Position numbers and translations under genes: made by a program | The notes under the pieces: generated by a model | Databases searched by the model: none | What the model saw: only the letters and a program-made list of their open reading frames with translations | What the model was told of the DNA's origin: nothing | NCBI GenBank assembly: GCA_016703665.1 | Contig: JADJBS010000002.1 | Location: 186,001 to 250,000 of the forward strand | DNA from: Candidatus Defluviibacillus avedoerensis | GTDB lineage: Bacteria > Pseudomonadota > Gammaproteobacteria > Burkholderiales > Burkholderiaceae_C | Direction of reading: 5' to 3' | Length of the DNA stretch: 64,000 nt | In this document: piece after piece, positions 25,659 to 34,353 of the stretch | Position numbering within the stretch: the stretch's first letter is position 1 | Layout of the letters: each line of letters starts with the position of its first letter

Positions 25659-27929
25659 TCAATAGCTTAGCGGGTACATCATGGCCCATCGACGCAAGGC
25701 CAATTCAAAGTCGTGTATGTGCGCTGGAAGTTGGGCGATCCAAACATACGACTTTGCCATATCCCCTTCTTCTGCCGCATCGATCAATCGGGTGGCAAGC
25801 TGTTGCAGCGTGACTGCAGATAGGTTGGTCGCCGCACCCTGAAGGCTGCGCGCTTTGACCACGATTTGATCCGCATCCTGGGCCACGACTGCTTGCATCA
25901 GGGAAGATACCGTGGCGGGGCTGCGATCCAGAAATGTCTGGGCCATTTTCAGGAACAATTCGGCATTGTGGTTCCATGTTTTCATGGCCACTGGAGCATC
26001 CAGTACCGGTGCAAGGGGATCAATGCAGGCTTGCTCACCGGCCAATTCACTCAGTTCAGCAGGTTGCGAAAGACTGGTGGATTTCCAGATGTGGCGGGCT
26101 TGGGCCCTGGAAAGCACCCGCTCAATTTCATCCGTTAACTGTGCTTTGCGAATCGGCTTGCTGATGTAGCCATCCATTCCTGCTTCCAGGCATTTCTCGC
26201 GATCGCCCTCCATCGCATTGGCCGTCATGGCCACGATCAGTTGGTGAGAGTCGCCCCCACCCTCGGATTGCCGGATAGCGCGGGTTGCTTCAAGGCCTCC
26301 CATCACCGGCATTTGCAAATCCATCAAGACCAGATCGAATTTTTCCATCTGTACCTGCTGCACCGCTTCAGCGCCCGTTTCAACAAGGGTGACCGAATGC
26401 CCCAGTGTGCCCAACACGTGCATGGCCACCTTCTGATTGACAACATGGTCCTCGGCCAGCAGGATCTTGAGTCCCGTGCTTTCAATTTTTAGCGGCGTTT
26501 CAGCCGCCTGCACAACCACTGGATTTGATGGAGAGCCTACAACCAGCAGAATCGCATTCAGCAGTTCATGGTTTGACATTGGCTTGATGACATACCCTGC
26601 AACACCCAGTTGGTTGCAACGCTCGATGTTCGTGCCAGGCTTGCTTGCACCAATCATCAAGGTGGTTTTTGGGGTGATGTGGGTCCGTTGGCCCAACGTC
26701 TCGAGAAGATCAAAGCCTGACATGTCAGGCAGATCGGCATCTATCAGAACAAAGTCGAAGCTCTGCTGCCGACCGTTGAAAATCTTCAGTGCCTCCACCC
26801 CACTTTGAGCCGCCGACGTCTGTATGCCCCAGGACATCATTTGCTCTACCAGCCAAGCGGACTGGGTTGGATTGTGTTCGACAACCAGTGCACGCACGTG
26901 CGGCAGGTACACCGCGCCTGGCATCGAGTCATGGTCATGCTCGGCGGCTTGAAGTGTCGTTGTAAACGAAAAGCGGCTACCGTGCCCCGGTTGGCTACGA
27001 ACCTTGATCGAACCGCCCATGAGTTTCGCAAGCCTTGCGCAAATGGTCAGGCCTAAACCGGTGCCGCCATACTGACGGGTCGTGGAGGCATCAGCCTGGG
27101 AAAAAGCATGGAAGATCACTTCCTGCTTTTCTTTCTCCACCCCTATGCCGGTGTCTGTGACCGAAAATTCGATGACCTTTGCTTCCGCTCCAGCGCCGGT
27201 GGCTTGAACCTCGACTTTCACCTGTCCTGTGGACGTGAACTTGATGGCGTTTCCCACCAAGTTGGTGAGAACCTGGCGGACTCGACCTGGGTCACCACGC
27301 CACCTCACTGAAAGCTCTGGTGCAATCCGGTAGATCAAGTCCAACTGTTTCTCGTGCGCCTTGGCAGCAAGTGGCTTAAGTGTTTCTCCCATCAGATCAT
27401 GCAGGGAAAATTCAATGCATTCGATGTCAAGCTTGCCTGCTTCAATTTTGGAGAAATCCAGGATGTCGTTGATGATCACCAACAAGGCTTCGGCCGATGA
27501 TTTGACCGTATTTAAATAGTCGCGCTGATCAGGCTTCAGGTCAGTTTCGAGGACTGAATCCGTCATGCCGATGATTCCGTTCATTGGTGTGCGGATTTCA
27601 TGGCTCATATTGGCCAGAAAATCGCTTTTGGTCTTGCTTGCAGCCTCGGCCGCCTGTTTGGCTTGAGCCAGTTCCACCGACAGGACCTTGGCCGCCCGGA
27701 TCTCTTTTTTCAGCGTATGGTTTGACTCTTCCAGTCGCATGAATGTCCTGTCGATGGAGGACAGCAGCGGTATGAGCTGTTGCGCCAGGCGCGTGAATTG
27801 AGGCTTCGATTTGCCTGCTTGATCCAGGCTGTTCTGCAGGGTCGAAAGGTCTTCTGTCTTGGCGATGCCAAGGTACCGATTGATTTTTCCAGCCAGTTTT
27901 GAGTTGTTAAACATCATGTTCAGCGCCAC
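25659..27929 (-). CDS. Hybrid sensor histidine kinase with two receivers and a degenerate Hpt domain
   Basis: A 756-residue BarA-type architecture without transmembrane helices or PAS domain. It has a coiled coil at about 60-100, HisKA with phosphoacceptor H110 (ANMSHEIRTPMNG), HATPase (NLVGNAIKFTS, DTGIGV, GTGLGLTI), a first receiver (FVLIDADLPDMSG), a second receiver (LAEDHVVNQ, DLVLMDLQMPVMGG) and a C-terminal Hpt. The Hpt motif, normally AHSLKGAA, reads ARSLQGAA here, so the phosphoacceptor His is Arg and the helper Lys is Gln. The final relay step therefore looks disabled. Lacking a sensory domain of its own, it probably depends on a partner or cytosolic signal. It converges on the Crp/Fnr gene. 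Confidence 0.9.
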   Translation of the reverse strand: MALNMMFNNSKLAGKINRYLGIAKTEDLSTLQNSLDQAGKSKPQFTRLAQQLIPLLSSIDRTFMRLEESNHTLKKEIRAAKVLSVELAQAKQAAEAASKTKSDFLANMSHEIRTPMNGIIGMTDSVLETDLKPDQRDYLNTVKSSAEALLVIINDILDFSKIEAGKLDIECIEFSLHDLMGETLKPLAAKAHEKQLDLIYRIAPELSVRWRGDPGRVRQVLTNLVGNAIKFTSTGQVKVEVQATGAGAEAKVIEFSVTDTGIGVEKEKQEVIFHAFSQADASTTRQYGGTGLGLTICARLAKLMGGSIKVRSQPGHGSRFSFTTTLQAAEHDHDSMPGAVYLPHVRALVVEHNPTQSAWLVEQMMSWGIQTSAAQSGVEALKIFNGRQQSFDFVLIDADLPDMSGFDLLETLGQRTHITPKTTLMIGASKPGTNIERCNQLGVAGYVIKPMSNHELLNAILLVVGSPSNPVVVQAAETPLKIESTGLKILLAEDHVVNQKVAMHVLGTLGHSVTLVETGAEAVQQVQMEKFDLVLMDLQMPVMGGLEATRAIRQSEGGGDSHQLIVAMTANAMEGDREKCLEAGMDGYISKPIRKAQLTDEIERVLSRAQARHIWKSTSLSQPAELSELAGEQACIDPLAPVLDAPVAMKTWNHNAELFLKMAQTFLDRSPATVSSLMQAVVAQDADQIVVKARSLQGAATNLSAVTLQQLATRLIDAAEEGDMAKSYVWIAQLPAHIHDFELALRRWAMMYPLSY

Positions 27930-28022
27930 AAGCAGGCGTCAAGCTTTTGTGTTGGAGTCAACTTTGCACAGCCCGGTCGGTGAAGTGCAATAAATGGCTG
28001 AACATCTGACCTGTGGCGGGTG

Positions 28023-28337
28023 TCAATTGAGCGGTGTCACTTCTGTTTTTGGGAAGTACGCAGATTTCTTGCGCTTGGCCAGAGCTTGATCGACTTCTTC
28101 TCGTTGCCGGTTTCTGTCCATCGCCCGGATTCTGGCGTTTTTAATCAGGTTTTTCTTTTGTTTGCGATAGCGGATTCTCAAGGCCGAAATCGAAATACCA
28201 AGAAAAATCAGCAAAGCACCGCATGTCAGAACCCCCGGATGGTCGATCAAGTAGCTGACACAGCAGCCGATGCCGATATACATGTACGGCAGGGGTTCAT
28301 AGATGATCTGAGGCAAGCGCGGTTTGGCAATGGGCAT
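28023..28337 (-). CDS. Small membrane protein, unknown
   Basis: A 104-residue protein from the ATG at 28337. It has a moderately hydrophobic segment at about residues 17-31 and a strong membrane segment at about 35-55 (GVLTCGALLIFLGISISALR). A very basic cytoplasmic tail follows (RYRKQKKNLIKNARIRAMDRNR). I do not recognise the family. The positive-inside pattern and good codon use support a real gene over the overlapping plus-strand frame. It lies upstream of the hybrid kinase on the same strand (93-bp gap). Confidence 0.6.
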   Translation of the reverse strand: MPIAKPRLPQIIYEPLPYMYIGIGCCVSYLIDHPGVLTCGALLIFLGISISALRIRYRKQKKNLIKNARIRAMDRNRQREEVDQALAKRKKSAYFPKTEVTPLN

Positions 28338-28384
28338 GATGCTCTCTGGCTACCCAGCTCAAAGTCAGCAGGCACGCCTTTAAG

Positions 28385-28440
28385 TGATAAAAACAACTCT
28401 ATGATATATCAATAAAATCATATTGCTGTTATTTTTATCA
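28385..28440. repeat. AT-rich inverted repeat with central palindrome
   Basis: TGATAAAAA (28385-28393) and its exact complement TTTTTATCA (28432-28440) flank a perfect palindrome TGATATATCA (28402-28411). The surroundings are about 75 percent A+T in an otherwise GC-rich region. It lies in the 218-bp gap upstream of the small membrane protein and downstream of the SAF oxidoreductase. It could be an operator or promoter region of the membrane-protein gene. Confidence 0.5.
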
Positions 28441-28555
28441 TATTTGATGACCGCCAGATCATGCTGCTGGAGAGCCTTGGTGTGCGTCAGAGCGGGGGGT
28501 ACGGCAATCAAAGCCGCTGCTCGGCTCCTCTCTCAGGGGCGGCAACACGGGGGGT

Positions 28556-29908
28556 TTATTTTTCAGCGTATTCAGCCTCCATCGCGCGGCGGGTCTGGTA
28601 AGCCCGGGTCGTTTTGTCCATGTCGACATCTGCCCAGCAAAGGCTCTGGCCTTTGCGCACCGGCCGGATCACTTTGACCTGATGTGCCAGTCCCAGGGGT
28701 AATCCGCCGGAACCCTGTAGCGCGATGGAGGCGCTTGCCGGCAACAGCTTGCCCCAGACGGTATAGCCGCCTTCGCCATCCAGCATGTCGCCGGGGAGGA
28801 GATCTCGTTTGGCGGTTGCCACCACATCTGCGTTCCAGCAGGTGGCGACGCCCGTGGCTTCACGGCGCAAGGCGACGCTGGCCACGCTCATGCCCACCTC
28901 CAGGCCAATCAAATGCCAGCGCTTGTACAGGGTGAAATAGCGGCCACTCGGGTCGGTGTGCGCGTTGTATTCCTCAAAGCAGTTCTTGATGTAGTCGGTC
29001 TCAGCCTCTACCGTCACCCACACACCCATTCGGATGTCGTAGGGGATCTTTCGGCCATTGGCTTCCAGCGACGAGATCACCTCGACCATGCCCTTGCGCT
29101 CTAGCACGCCGCCTTCGCTGATGGGCCGGGTAACGTAAGGAATGTCTTCGACGCTGGCAGGTGGGTAGAGCAGGCCATTGCTGGGCACGGTCAGGCCAGT
29201 GGCATTGGCCACAGCCGTGCTCTCGATACTGGGTTTGGAGCCGTCCAGAAAGCTGTTGAACATCTTGGGGTTCAGTCCGCCACGCGTGGCTTGTTCAGGC
29301 GTCAGGCCGTAGTTGCCCCATACCGTTTCGGGCGTGGATTCGCAAAAATGCGGCAGCCATTTGTGGCCACGGCCTGCCGCCACCACGGGGAAGCCACAGG
29401 TGCGCGCCCAATCCACCAGATCGCAAATCAAGGCGGGCTGGTCGCCAAAGGCCAACGAGTAAATCACGCCGGCCCGTGCTGCCTTGCGTGCCAGTAACGG
29501 GCCGCAAAAGGCATCAGCCTCGACAGTCACATTCACCACATGCTTGCCATTGGCAAAGGCGGCCTCGATATGGTCAACCGCTGCCAGCGGGTTGCCGGTG
29601 CATTCCACAATGATGTCGATGGCAGGGTGGCGGACGAGTGCTTGCCAGTCGTCACCGACGTGGGTTGTTCCTGTTTTTATAGCATGATCAATAGACGTGG
29701 CATGCTGAGAGGACACTTTCCATCCCACTCGGTCCAGGTTGGCATGGGCACCGGCGGGGTTCAAGTCGGCAATGCCCACCAAGTGCACTCCAGGAGTGCG
29801 TGGGATCTGGGCTAGGTACATGCTGCCGAACTTGCCGGCACCTATCAGGCCAATGCGGATGAGTTTGTTGTCAGCGGCGCGCTGCTGGAGTTGGGTGTAA
29901 AGGCTCAT
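28556..29908 (-). CDS. NAD(P)-dependent oxidoreductase with C-terminal SAF domain
   Basis: A 450-residue protein. The N-terminal Rossmann loop is IGLIGAGKFGSMYLA (about residues 18-32), with homoserine-dehydrogenase-like continuation (DIIVECTGNPLAAVDHIEAA). The C-terminal part (about 375-435) is a SAF-type domain (KRDLLPGDMLDGEGGYTVWGKL, LAHQVKVIRPVRKGQSL) as found in sialic-acid synthases and FlgA. This two-part architecture is widespread in catabolic clusters of proteobacteria but has no clear assigned reaction that I can name. It is divergent from the KynB-like hydrolase; their start regions are about 160 bp apart. Confidence 0.8.
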   Translation of the reverse strand: MSLYTQLQQRAADNKLIRIGLIGAGKFGSMYLAQIPRTPGVHLVGIADLNPAGAHANLDRVGWKVSSQHATSIDHAIKTGTTHVGDDWQALVRHPAIDIIVECTGNPLAAVDHIEAAFANGKHVVNVTVEADAFCGPLLARKAARAGVIYSLAFGDQPALICDLVDWARTCGFPVVAAGRGHKWLPHFCESTPETVWGNYGLTPEQATRGGLNPKMFNSFLDGSKPSIESTAVANATGLTVPSNGLLYPPASVEDIPYVTRPISEGGVLERKGMVEVISSLEANGRKIPYDIRMGVWVTVEAETDYIKNCFEEYNAHTDPSGRYFTLYKRWHLIGLEVGMSVASVALRREATGVATCWNADVVATAKRDLLPGDMLDGEGGYTVWGKLLPASASIALQGSGGLPLGLAHQVKVIRPVRKGQSLCWADVDMDKTTRAYQTRRAMEAEYAEK

Positions 29909-30068
29909 GATGACTCCAGTTCAATCAAGGAAAGTAACATGTGACACGAATCCATCTTGTACACAGAATACAAACGGTAACCACAACCCGAGCCACATGC
30001 ATTCGGGTTACCCCGAAGCTCGGGTCTGTGCCAAGATAGCCCCGCCAGACAAACATGGAGATACTGCT

Positions 30069-30962
30069 TTGACTTCTGTACCAACCCGCCACCGAACCGA
30101 CCCCAACTGGCTGGAGCGCATGTACAACAACCGGGCGCTGGTGCCCGAGCATGGCGAGCATTTCGCGCGATGGGCCAGGGATTCAGAAGTCGCCCGCCGC
30201 GCTGGACCGGTTTCGCTGGATGTGCCCTATGGCGCGGGTCCCCTCGAAACGCTGGATGTGTTCCCTGCATCAATGCCTAGATCAGCCAAGACCGTCGCGC
30301 CTGTGATGGTGTTTGTGCACGGCGGCTACTGGCGCTCGCTGGACAAGGCAGACCATTCGTTTGTGGCGCCAGCCTTCACCCGCCAAGGAGTCTGTGTGGT
30401 GGTGATTAACTACGCACTTTGCCCAGCGGTTACCGTGTCAGACATTTGCCTGCAAACTGCGCAGGCATTGGCCTGGGTCTGGCGCAACATCGCCCAGCAC
30501 GGCGGTGACCCGTCCCGCGTCACGGTGGTGGGGCATTCGGCGGGTGGGCATTTGGCAGCCATGCTGCTGGCCTGCGATTGGAAGAGATTGGGAAAAGATT
30601 TACCCCTCAAACTGGTGAAAAACGCGCTCTCGATCTCTGGCCTTTACGAACTGGAGGCGATGCGAAACACCCCGTCTTTGCAGGCATCTTTACAGCTCAC
30701 ACCCAAAGAGGTGCCCCGTGTCAGCCCGGCGCGTTTTGCTGCGCCTACCGCTGGCCGCTTGATCACGGTAGCAGGTGGTATCGAGAGTGACGAATTCATC
30801 CGCCATAACGGCTTGATGCAAAAAGCCTGGGGCAAGAAACGCGTGCCTGTGGCAGAAATTCTGCCGGGGCTGAATCATTTCAGTATCGTCGAGGCGTTGG
30901 TGAAACCTGGGCATCGCTTGCACCAACTGACGCAAGGCTTTCTGGGCTTGGATCAAGCTTGA
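30069..30962 (+). CDS. Alpha/beta hydrolase, arylformamidase (KynB)-like
   Basis: A serine hydrolase of about 297 residues. The frame is open from 29907, but the TTG at 30069 is favoured: GGAG lies 10 bases upstream and the protein then begins at the normal family position (TSVPTRHRTDPNWLERMYNN). The oxyanion motif is HGGYWRSLDKADHSF and the nucleophile elbow is GHSAGGHLAAM. A C-terminal His is in GLNHFSIVEAL. This HGGYW-type group includes formamidases that hydrolyse N-formylkynurenine as well as general esterases. No kynurenine pathway genes are adjacent, so the substrate is open. It is convergent with the EamA gene. Confidence 0.8.
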   Translation: MTSVPTRHRTDPNWLERMYNNRALVPEHGEHFARWARDSEVARRAGPVSLDVPYGAGPLETLDVFPASMPRSAKTVAPVMVFVHGGYWRSLDKADHSFVAPAFTRQGVCVVVINYALCPAVTVSDICLQTAQALAWVWRNIAQHGGDPSRVTVVGHSAGGHLAAMLLACDWKRLGKDLPLKLVKNALSISGLYELEAMRNTPSLQASLQLTPKEVPRVSPARFAAPTAGRLITVAGGIESDEFIRHNGLMQKAWGKKRVPVAEILPGLNHFSIVEALVKPGHRLHQLTQGFLGLDQA

Positions 30963-30976
30963 CCCCACTTTAATAT

Positions 30977-31846
30977 TCAGCGCCTGCCCAGCATCAGCAC
31001 ACACATCAGGGCGGCCATCACAAAGCCAATGCCTGCCCACTGCCAGCCGCTGATGATTTCGCCCAGTGCCAACGTGCCTGTGGTCAGCCCCACCACGGGC
31101 ACGCCCAGGCTGAAAGGCGCCACCCGGTTGGCGGGATGGCGGCTTAGCAAACCCGTCCATAAGGCATAGGCCAAGATGGTGGCCATCCAGCCCAGATACG
31201 CCACCGCCAGCCAGCTGCTGAAAGGTGCCTGAACCCAATGCCAGCGCTGCGCAGGCGCGTCCAGCCCCAGGCTGAGCAGGCAAAACGGGATCACTGGCAC
31301 CAGGCTGGACCACACCACAAAGCCCACTGCGTCATAGCCACCGGTGCTGGCGCTTGCCTGCTGGGTTTTGCGGGCTACCACGTTGGACGCAGCCCACATG
31401 AAGGCCGCACACAGGTTCAGTACCAATCCTGCGGCGGTGACTGCCAATGCAGCGCTTGCCTGCTTGTCCGCCACGCCCAGGCCAAAGCAGGCCAGGGCGC
31501 AGGCAGCGAGCACCAGCCCAATCTGCAAGGGCCGCGCAGGGCGTTCATGCAGCAAAACAAAACCCAGGATCGCCGTGAAGAAAACTTGCGTCTGCATCAA
31601 CACGGATGCGAGCGACGCGGTCATGCCCACATGCAAGGCAAAGAACAAAAAACCGAACTGCCCCACCCCCTGGAACAAGCCGTACAGCAGCAAGAACCTC
31701 CATGCAACTTTGGGCTTGGGGATGATCAGGATCAGCGGCAAGACCGCAAAGACATAGCGCGCTGCGCCCAACTGAAAAGGCGTGAAGTCGCGCAGGGCGA
31801 ACTTCATCGCCACAAAATTCAAACCCCAGAGCACCACCACGCCCAC
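30977..31846 (-). CDS. EamA/DMT family transporter
   Basis: A roughly 290-residue inner-membrane protein with about ten transmembrane helices in two EamA repeats (VVVLWGLNFVAMKFALRDF in the first; AYLGWMATILAYALWTGLL in the second). The GTG at 31846 cuts into the first helix. The frame is open upstream with LAPFALRDYVAAV, so the true start is probably a non-ATG codon such as the CTG at 31882, or an ATG hidden by an indel. The family exports metabolites such as amino acids or nucleosides. It is 74 bp downstream of guaC. Confidence 0.85.
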   Translation of the reverse strand: MGVVVLWGLNFVAMKFALRDFTPFQLGAARYVFAVLPLILIIPKPKVAWRFLLLYGLFQGVGQFGFLFFALHVGMTASLASVLMQTQVFFTAILGFVLLHERPARPLQIGLVLAACALACFGLGVADKQASAALAVTAAGLVLNLCAAFMWAASNVVARKTQQASASTGGYDAVGFVVWSSLVPVIPFCLLSLGLDAPAQRWHWVQAPFSSWLAVAYLGWMATILAYALWTGLLSRHPANRVAPFSLGVPVVGLTTGTLALGEIISGWQWAGIGFVMAALMCVLMLGRR

Positions 31847-31920
31847 CGCAGCGACATAGTCGCGCAGTGCGAAAGGGGCCAGTGGGTGAGCGCTCAGACG
31901 CTGAAGAGCAGGGGGCGAAA

Positions 31921-32898
31921 CTACATCAACAGGTGTTCGCCAGCGTTGTCACCGCCGAGGATCACGTAGTTGACCTTGCGCACGTCCAGCAGCTTGGTGC
32001 CACCGGCGTAAGAGATCGAGCTTTGCACGTCTTGCTCCATCTCGATCAGGGTGTTGGCCAACTTGCCCTTGATGGGCTCAAGGATGCGCTTACCCTCTAC
32101 GTGCTTGTATTCGCCCTTGTTGAAGTCGCTGGCGGAGCCGTAGTATTCCTTGAACAGTTCACCATCCACTTCGACGGTTTTGCCGGGCGACTCTTCGTGG
32201 CCAGCAAACAGTGAGCCGATCATCACCATGGACGCGCCAAAGCGGATGCTCTTGGCAATGTCGCCATGGCTGCGAATGCCGCCGTCGGCAATGATGGGCT
32301 TGGTGGCCACACGTGCGCACCACTTGAGCGCCGACAACTGCCAGCCGCCCGTGCCAAAGCCGGTCTTGAGCTTGGTGATGCAAACCTTACCCGGGCCTAC
32401 GCCTACCTTGGTGGCATCAGCGCCCCAGTTTTCCAGGTCAATCACGGCCTCGGGTGTGGCCACGTTGCCCGCTATCACGAAGCTTGATGGCAATTTGGAC
32501 TTGATATAGCCAATCATGTCGCGCACGCTATCCGCATGGCCGTGGGCGATGTCGATGGTGATGTACTCGGGAATCAGCTTGGTGGCGGCCAGTTCGTCCA
32601 CTGTCGCGCGGTCAGGCGCCTTCACACCCAACGAAATTGAAGCGTATGCACCCTTGCCATGCATGTCCCGGACGAACTTCACGTTGTCGAGATCGAAGCG
32701 GTGCATCACGTAGAAGTAGCCGTTTTGGGCCATCCACAGACAGATGCCTTCGTCCACCACCGTTTTCATGTTGGCAGGCACTACCGGCAAGCGGAACTTG
32801 CGGCCACCGAGCTCAATGCTGGCGTCACACTCAGAGCGGCTTTCTACCCGGCATTTGCGGGGCAGCAGCAGGATGTTGTCGTAATCGAAGATTTCCAT
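31921..32898 (-). CDS. guaC: GMP reductase
   Basis: A 325-residue IMPDH-family TIM-barrel enzyme that converts GMP to IMP with NADPH in purine salvage. It starts MEIFDYDNILLLPRK with AGGAG 8-9 bases upstream. The active-site loop with the catalytic Cys is GPGKVCITKLKTGFG, preceded by VAGN-type NAD contact VIAGNVATPEAV. Phosphate-binding residues are in IIADGGIRSHGDIAKSIRFGA. No CBS domains are present, which separates it from GuaB. The leader contains a terminator-like hairpin (see the entry at 32980). Confidence 0.95.
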   Translation of the reverse strand: MEIFDYDNILLLPRKCRVESRSECDASIELGGRKFRLPVVPANMKTVVDEGICLWMAQNGYFYVMHRFDLDNVKFVRDMHGKGAYASISLGVKAPDRATVDELAATKLIPEYITIDIAHGHADSVRDMIGYIKSKLPSSFVIAGNVATPEAVIDLENWGADATKVGVGPGKVCITKLKTGFGTGGWQLSALKWCARVATKPIIADGGIRSHGDIAKSIRFGASMVMIGSLFAGHEESPGKTVEVDGELFKEYYGSASDFNKGEYKHVEGKRILEPIKGKLANTLIEMEQDVQSSISYAGGTKLLDVRKVNYVILGGDNAGEHLLM

Positions 32899-32979
32899 GA
32901 ACCCAAGCTCCTAAAAGGCTGTTGACATAAACAGTTGAGCACTTGGATTGGGCCCGGCATGTTTGTGTAGGCCACAAAC

Positions 32980-33011
32980 AAAAAACCGGGCCACAAATGC
33001 TTGGGCCCGGT
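32980..33011 (-). terminator. Rho-independent terminator / guaC leader hairpin
   Basis: On the minus strand CCGGGCC (33010-33004) and GGCCCGG (32992-32986) form a 7-bp all-GC stem, followed by six T (32985-32980). It lies downstream of the secreted-protein gene ending at 33048 and 81 bp upstream of the guaC ATG. A third copy of CCGGGCC at 32957-32951 could compete for the central strand. It is most simply the terminator of the upstream gene; attenuation of guaC is a possibility. Confidence 0.65.
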
Positions 33012-33047
33012 GATTGATTGTAGTGGAGTTTTCCTGGGTTTGTTTGA

Positions 33048-34310
33048 TCAAGGCTGCAGCTTACCGACAAAGGCCTGCACGACATCGTGCATCATTTTGA
33101 CTGCACTGGTGGCATACAGATCGGCGCCGATTTCAGATACATAGTTGGCTTGCGTGTTCAGCGATGTCCCCAATCCTTTGGTGTCCACCGCGCCACTGGT
33201 GCGTGTGCTTTGCAAGCTGACCTTGACACCATTCCCTCCAGCTGAAGCGCCAGCTTGTGTGCCATCTGCGTTTTCCTTGACCATGCGGGTCACCAGGTGG
33301 TTGCCAAGAGCGGTGTCGTTGACGGCAACGGTGCCCGCTTGATGGCTGAGCGATGCCACTGGGCTGCCGTCATCCACATATTTTTCTTCAAGTTGCAGTT
33401 GCACGTTGCCGTCTGCAGGCGGGAGCATGGTGCTGCGACTGAACGAAATGCCACAACTGCCATTGGTGATGCCTGCGGCTTTGGTCCGGACGGCAAAGTG
33501 CGTCACGCCAGGTTTGAGAAACATCCCTGCCTTGGCAGCCCCATTGGCTGAATTGCCGACCGTCTGCTTGACAGTGGCCGTGCCCCAATAGGTTTTTTGT
33601 CGGTCGATGATGGCCGCATTTCCACCTGCCGCAGTGGCTTCTCCAAAGCCAACGGTCATCCACACTTTCAATACAGGCGCGCCTTCAGCCTCAATCAGCG
33701 CCGCCTCGTATTGGGCGTGACCACCAGACGCTGCGGTCGCACCCGCGTGTTTCAGTGTCTCGCCCAGTCGACTTAAATCCATCGTCCTCGGCTTGGGTAT
33801 GAAGTGGGTGCAACCTTCACCCCAGGGCACAACCACCTGATAGCCGTCCGGGGCATACAGAACGCTCTCGCCGTCCATGTTGGGCAGGACGGTTCCGTTC
33901 TTGATGGGGTACATCTTCAGGATCTTTTCGTAAGCATCTTTGTGGGTGATCGCGGCAGGTTCAATGACCTCAAAACCTTTTGCGCTCAGTTCCTTCACGA
34001 CAAGCTCTCGCATGTGGTTGGTGATGGCAGTCAACACTTCCGGGTCGGGCAGCAGGGTATCGTTGTAGGTCGTGCTGGAGCCTGCATTGCCCAGGCCCAT
34101 GATGCTGAAACCGGTCTTGACGCTTTCGTAGCGTTTCTGGAACTCCACCACAAAATTGCCGAGGATGATTTTCTTGCTGTCTTTCAGCCCCTCGATATGG
34201 ATCACCTTGACTTTCACGGGTTCCGCCAGCACGGTGCTGCACAGCAGGTTCAGTGAACAAAGTGCCGAAAAAACAGCAAAACGGTTGAGAAGGGAAATGG
34301 GCTTGAGCAT
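33048..34310 (-). CDS. Secreted protein of unknown function
   Basis: A 420-residue protein with an N-terminal signal peptide (residues about 8-29, hydrophobic core FSALCSLNLLCSTVLA, cleavage after AEP or VLA). The mature protein has no transmembrane segment or lipobox. It contains an N-terminal region GNFVVEFQKRYESVKTGFS, a Gly/Ala-rich middle (AGATAASGGHAQ) and paired segments that look repeat-like. I recognise no family. The alternation of short hydrophobic strands suggests a beta-rich secreted or outer-membrane-associated protein. It has its own terminator at 32980-33011. Confidence 0.75.
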   Translation of the reverse strand: MLKPISLLNRFAVFSALCSLNLLCSTVLAEPVKVKVIHIEGLKDSKKIILGNFVVEFQKRYESVKTGFSIMGLGNAGSSTTYNDTLLPDPEVLTAITNHMRELVVKELSAKGFEVIEPAAITHKDAYEKILKMYPIKNGTVLPNMDGESVLYAPDGYQVVVPWGEGCTHFIPKPRTMDLSRLGETLKHAGATAASGGHAQYEAALIEAEGAPVLKVWMTVGFGEATAAGGNAAIIDRQKTYWGTATVKQTVGNSANGAAKAGMFLKPGVTHFAVRTKAAGITNGSCGISFSRSTMLPPADGNVQLQLEEKYVDDGSPVASLSHQAGTVAVNDTALGNHLVTRMVKENADGTQAGASAGGNGVKVSLQSTRTSGAVDTKGLGTSLNTQANYVSEIGADLYATSAVKMMHDVVQAFVGKLQP

Positions 34311-34353
34311 GGCGGTTTTCTGGAGTGAATTGCAAACCCGACAAGTATCAAAT

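Noticed and set aside
28020..28415. A 131-codon plus-strand frame overlapping the small membrane protein
   Set aside because: The minus-strand product has a clear membrane segment and positive-inside tail. The plus-strand product has no such pattern and begins inside the AT-poor 3' end of the other gene.
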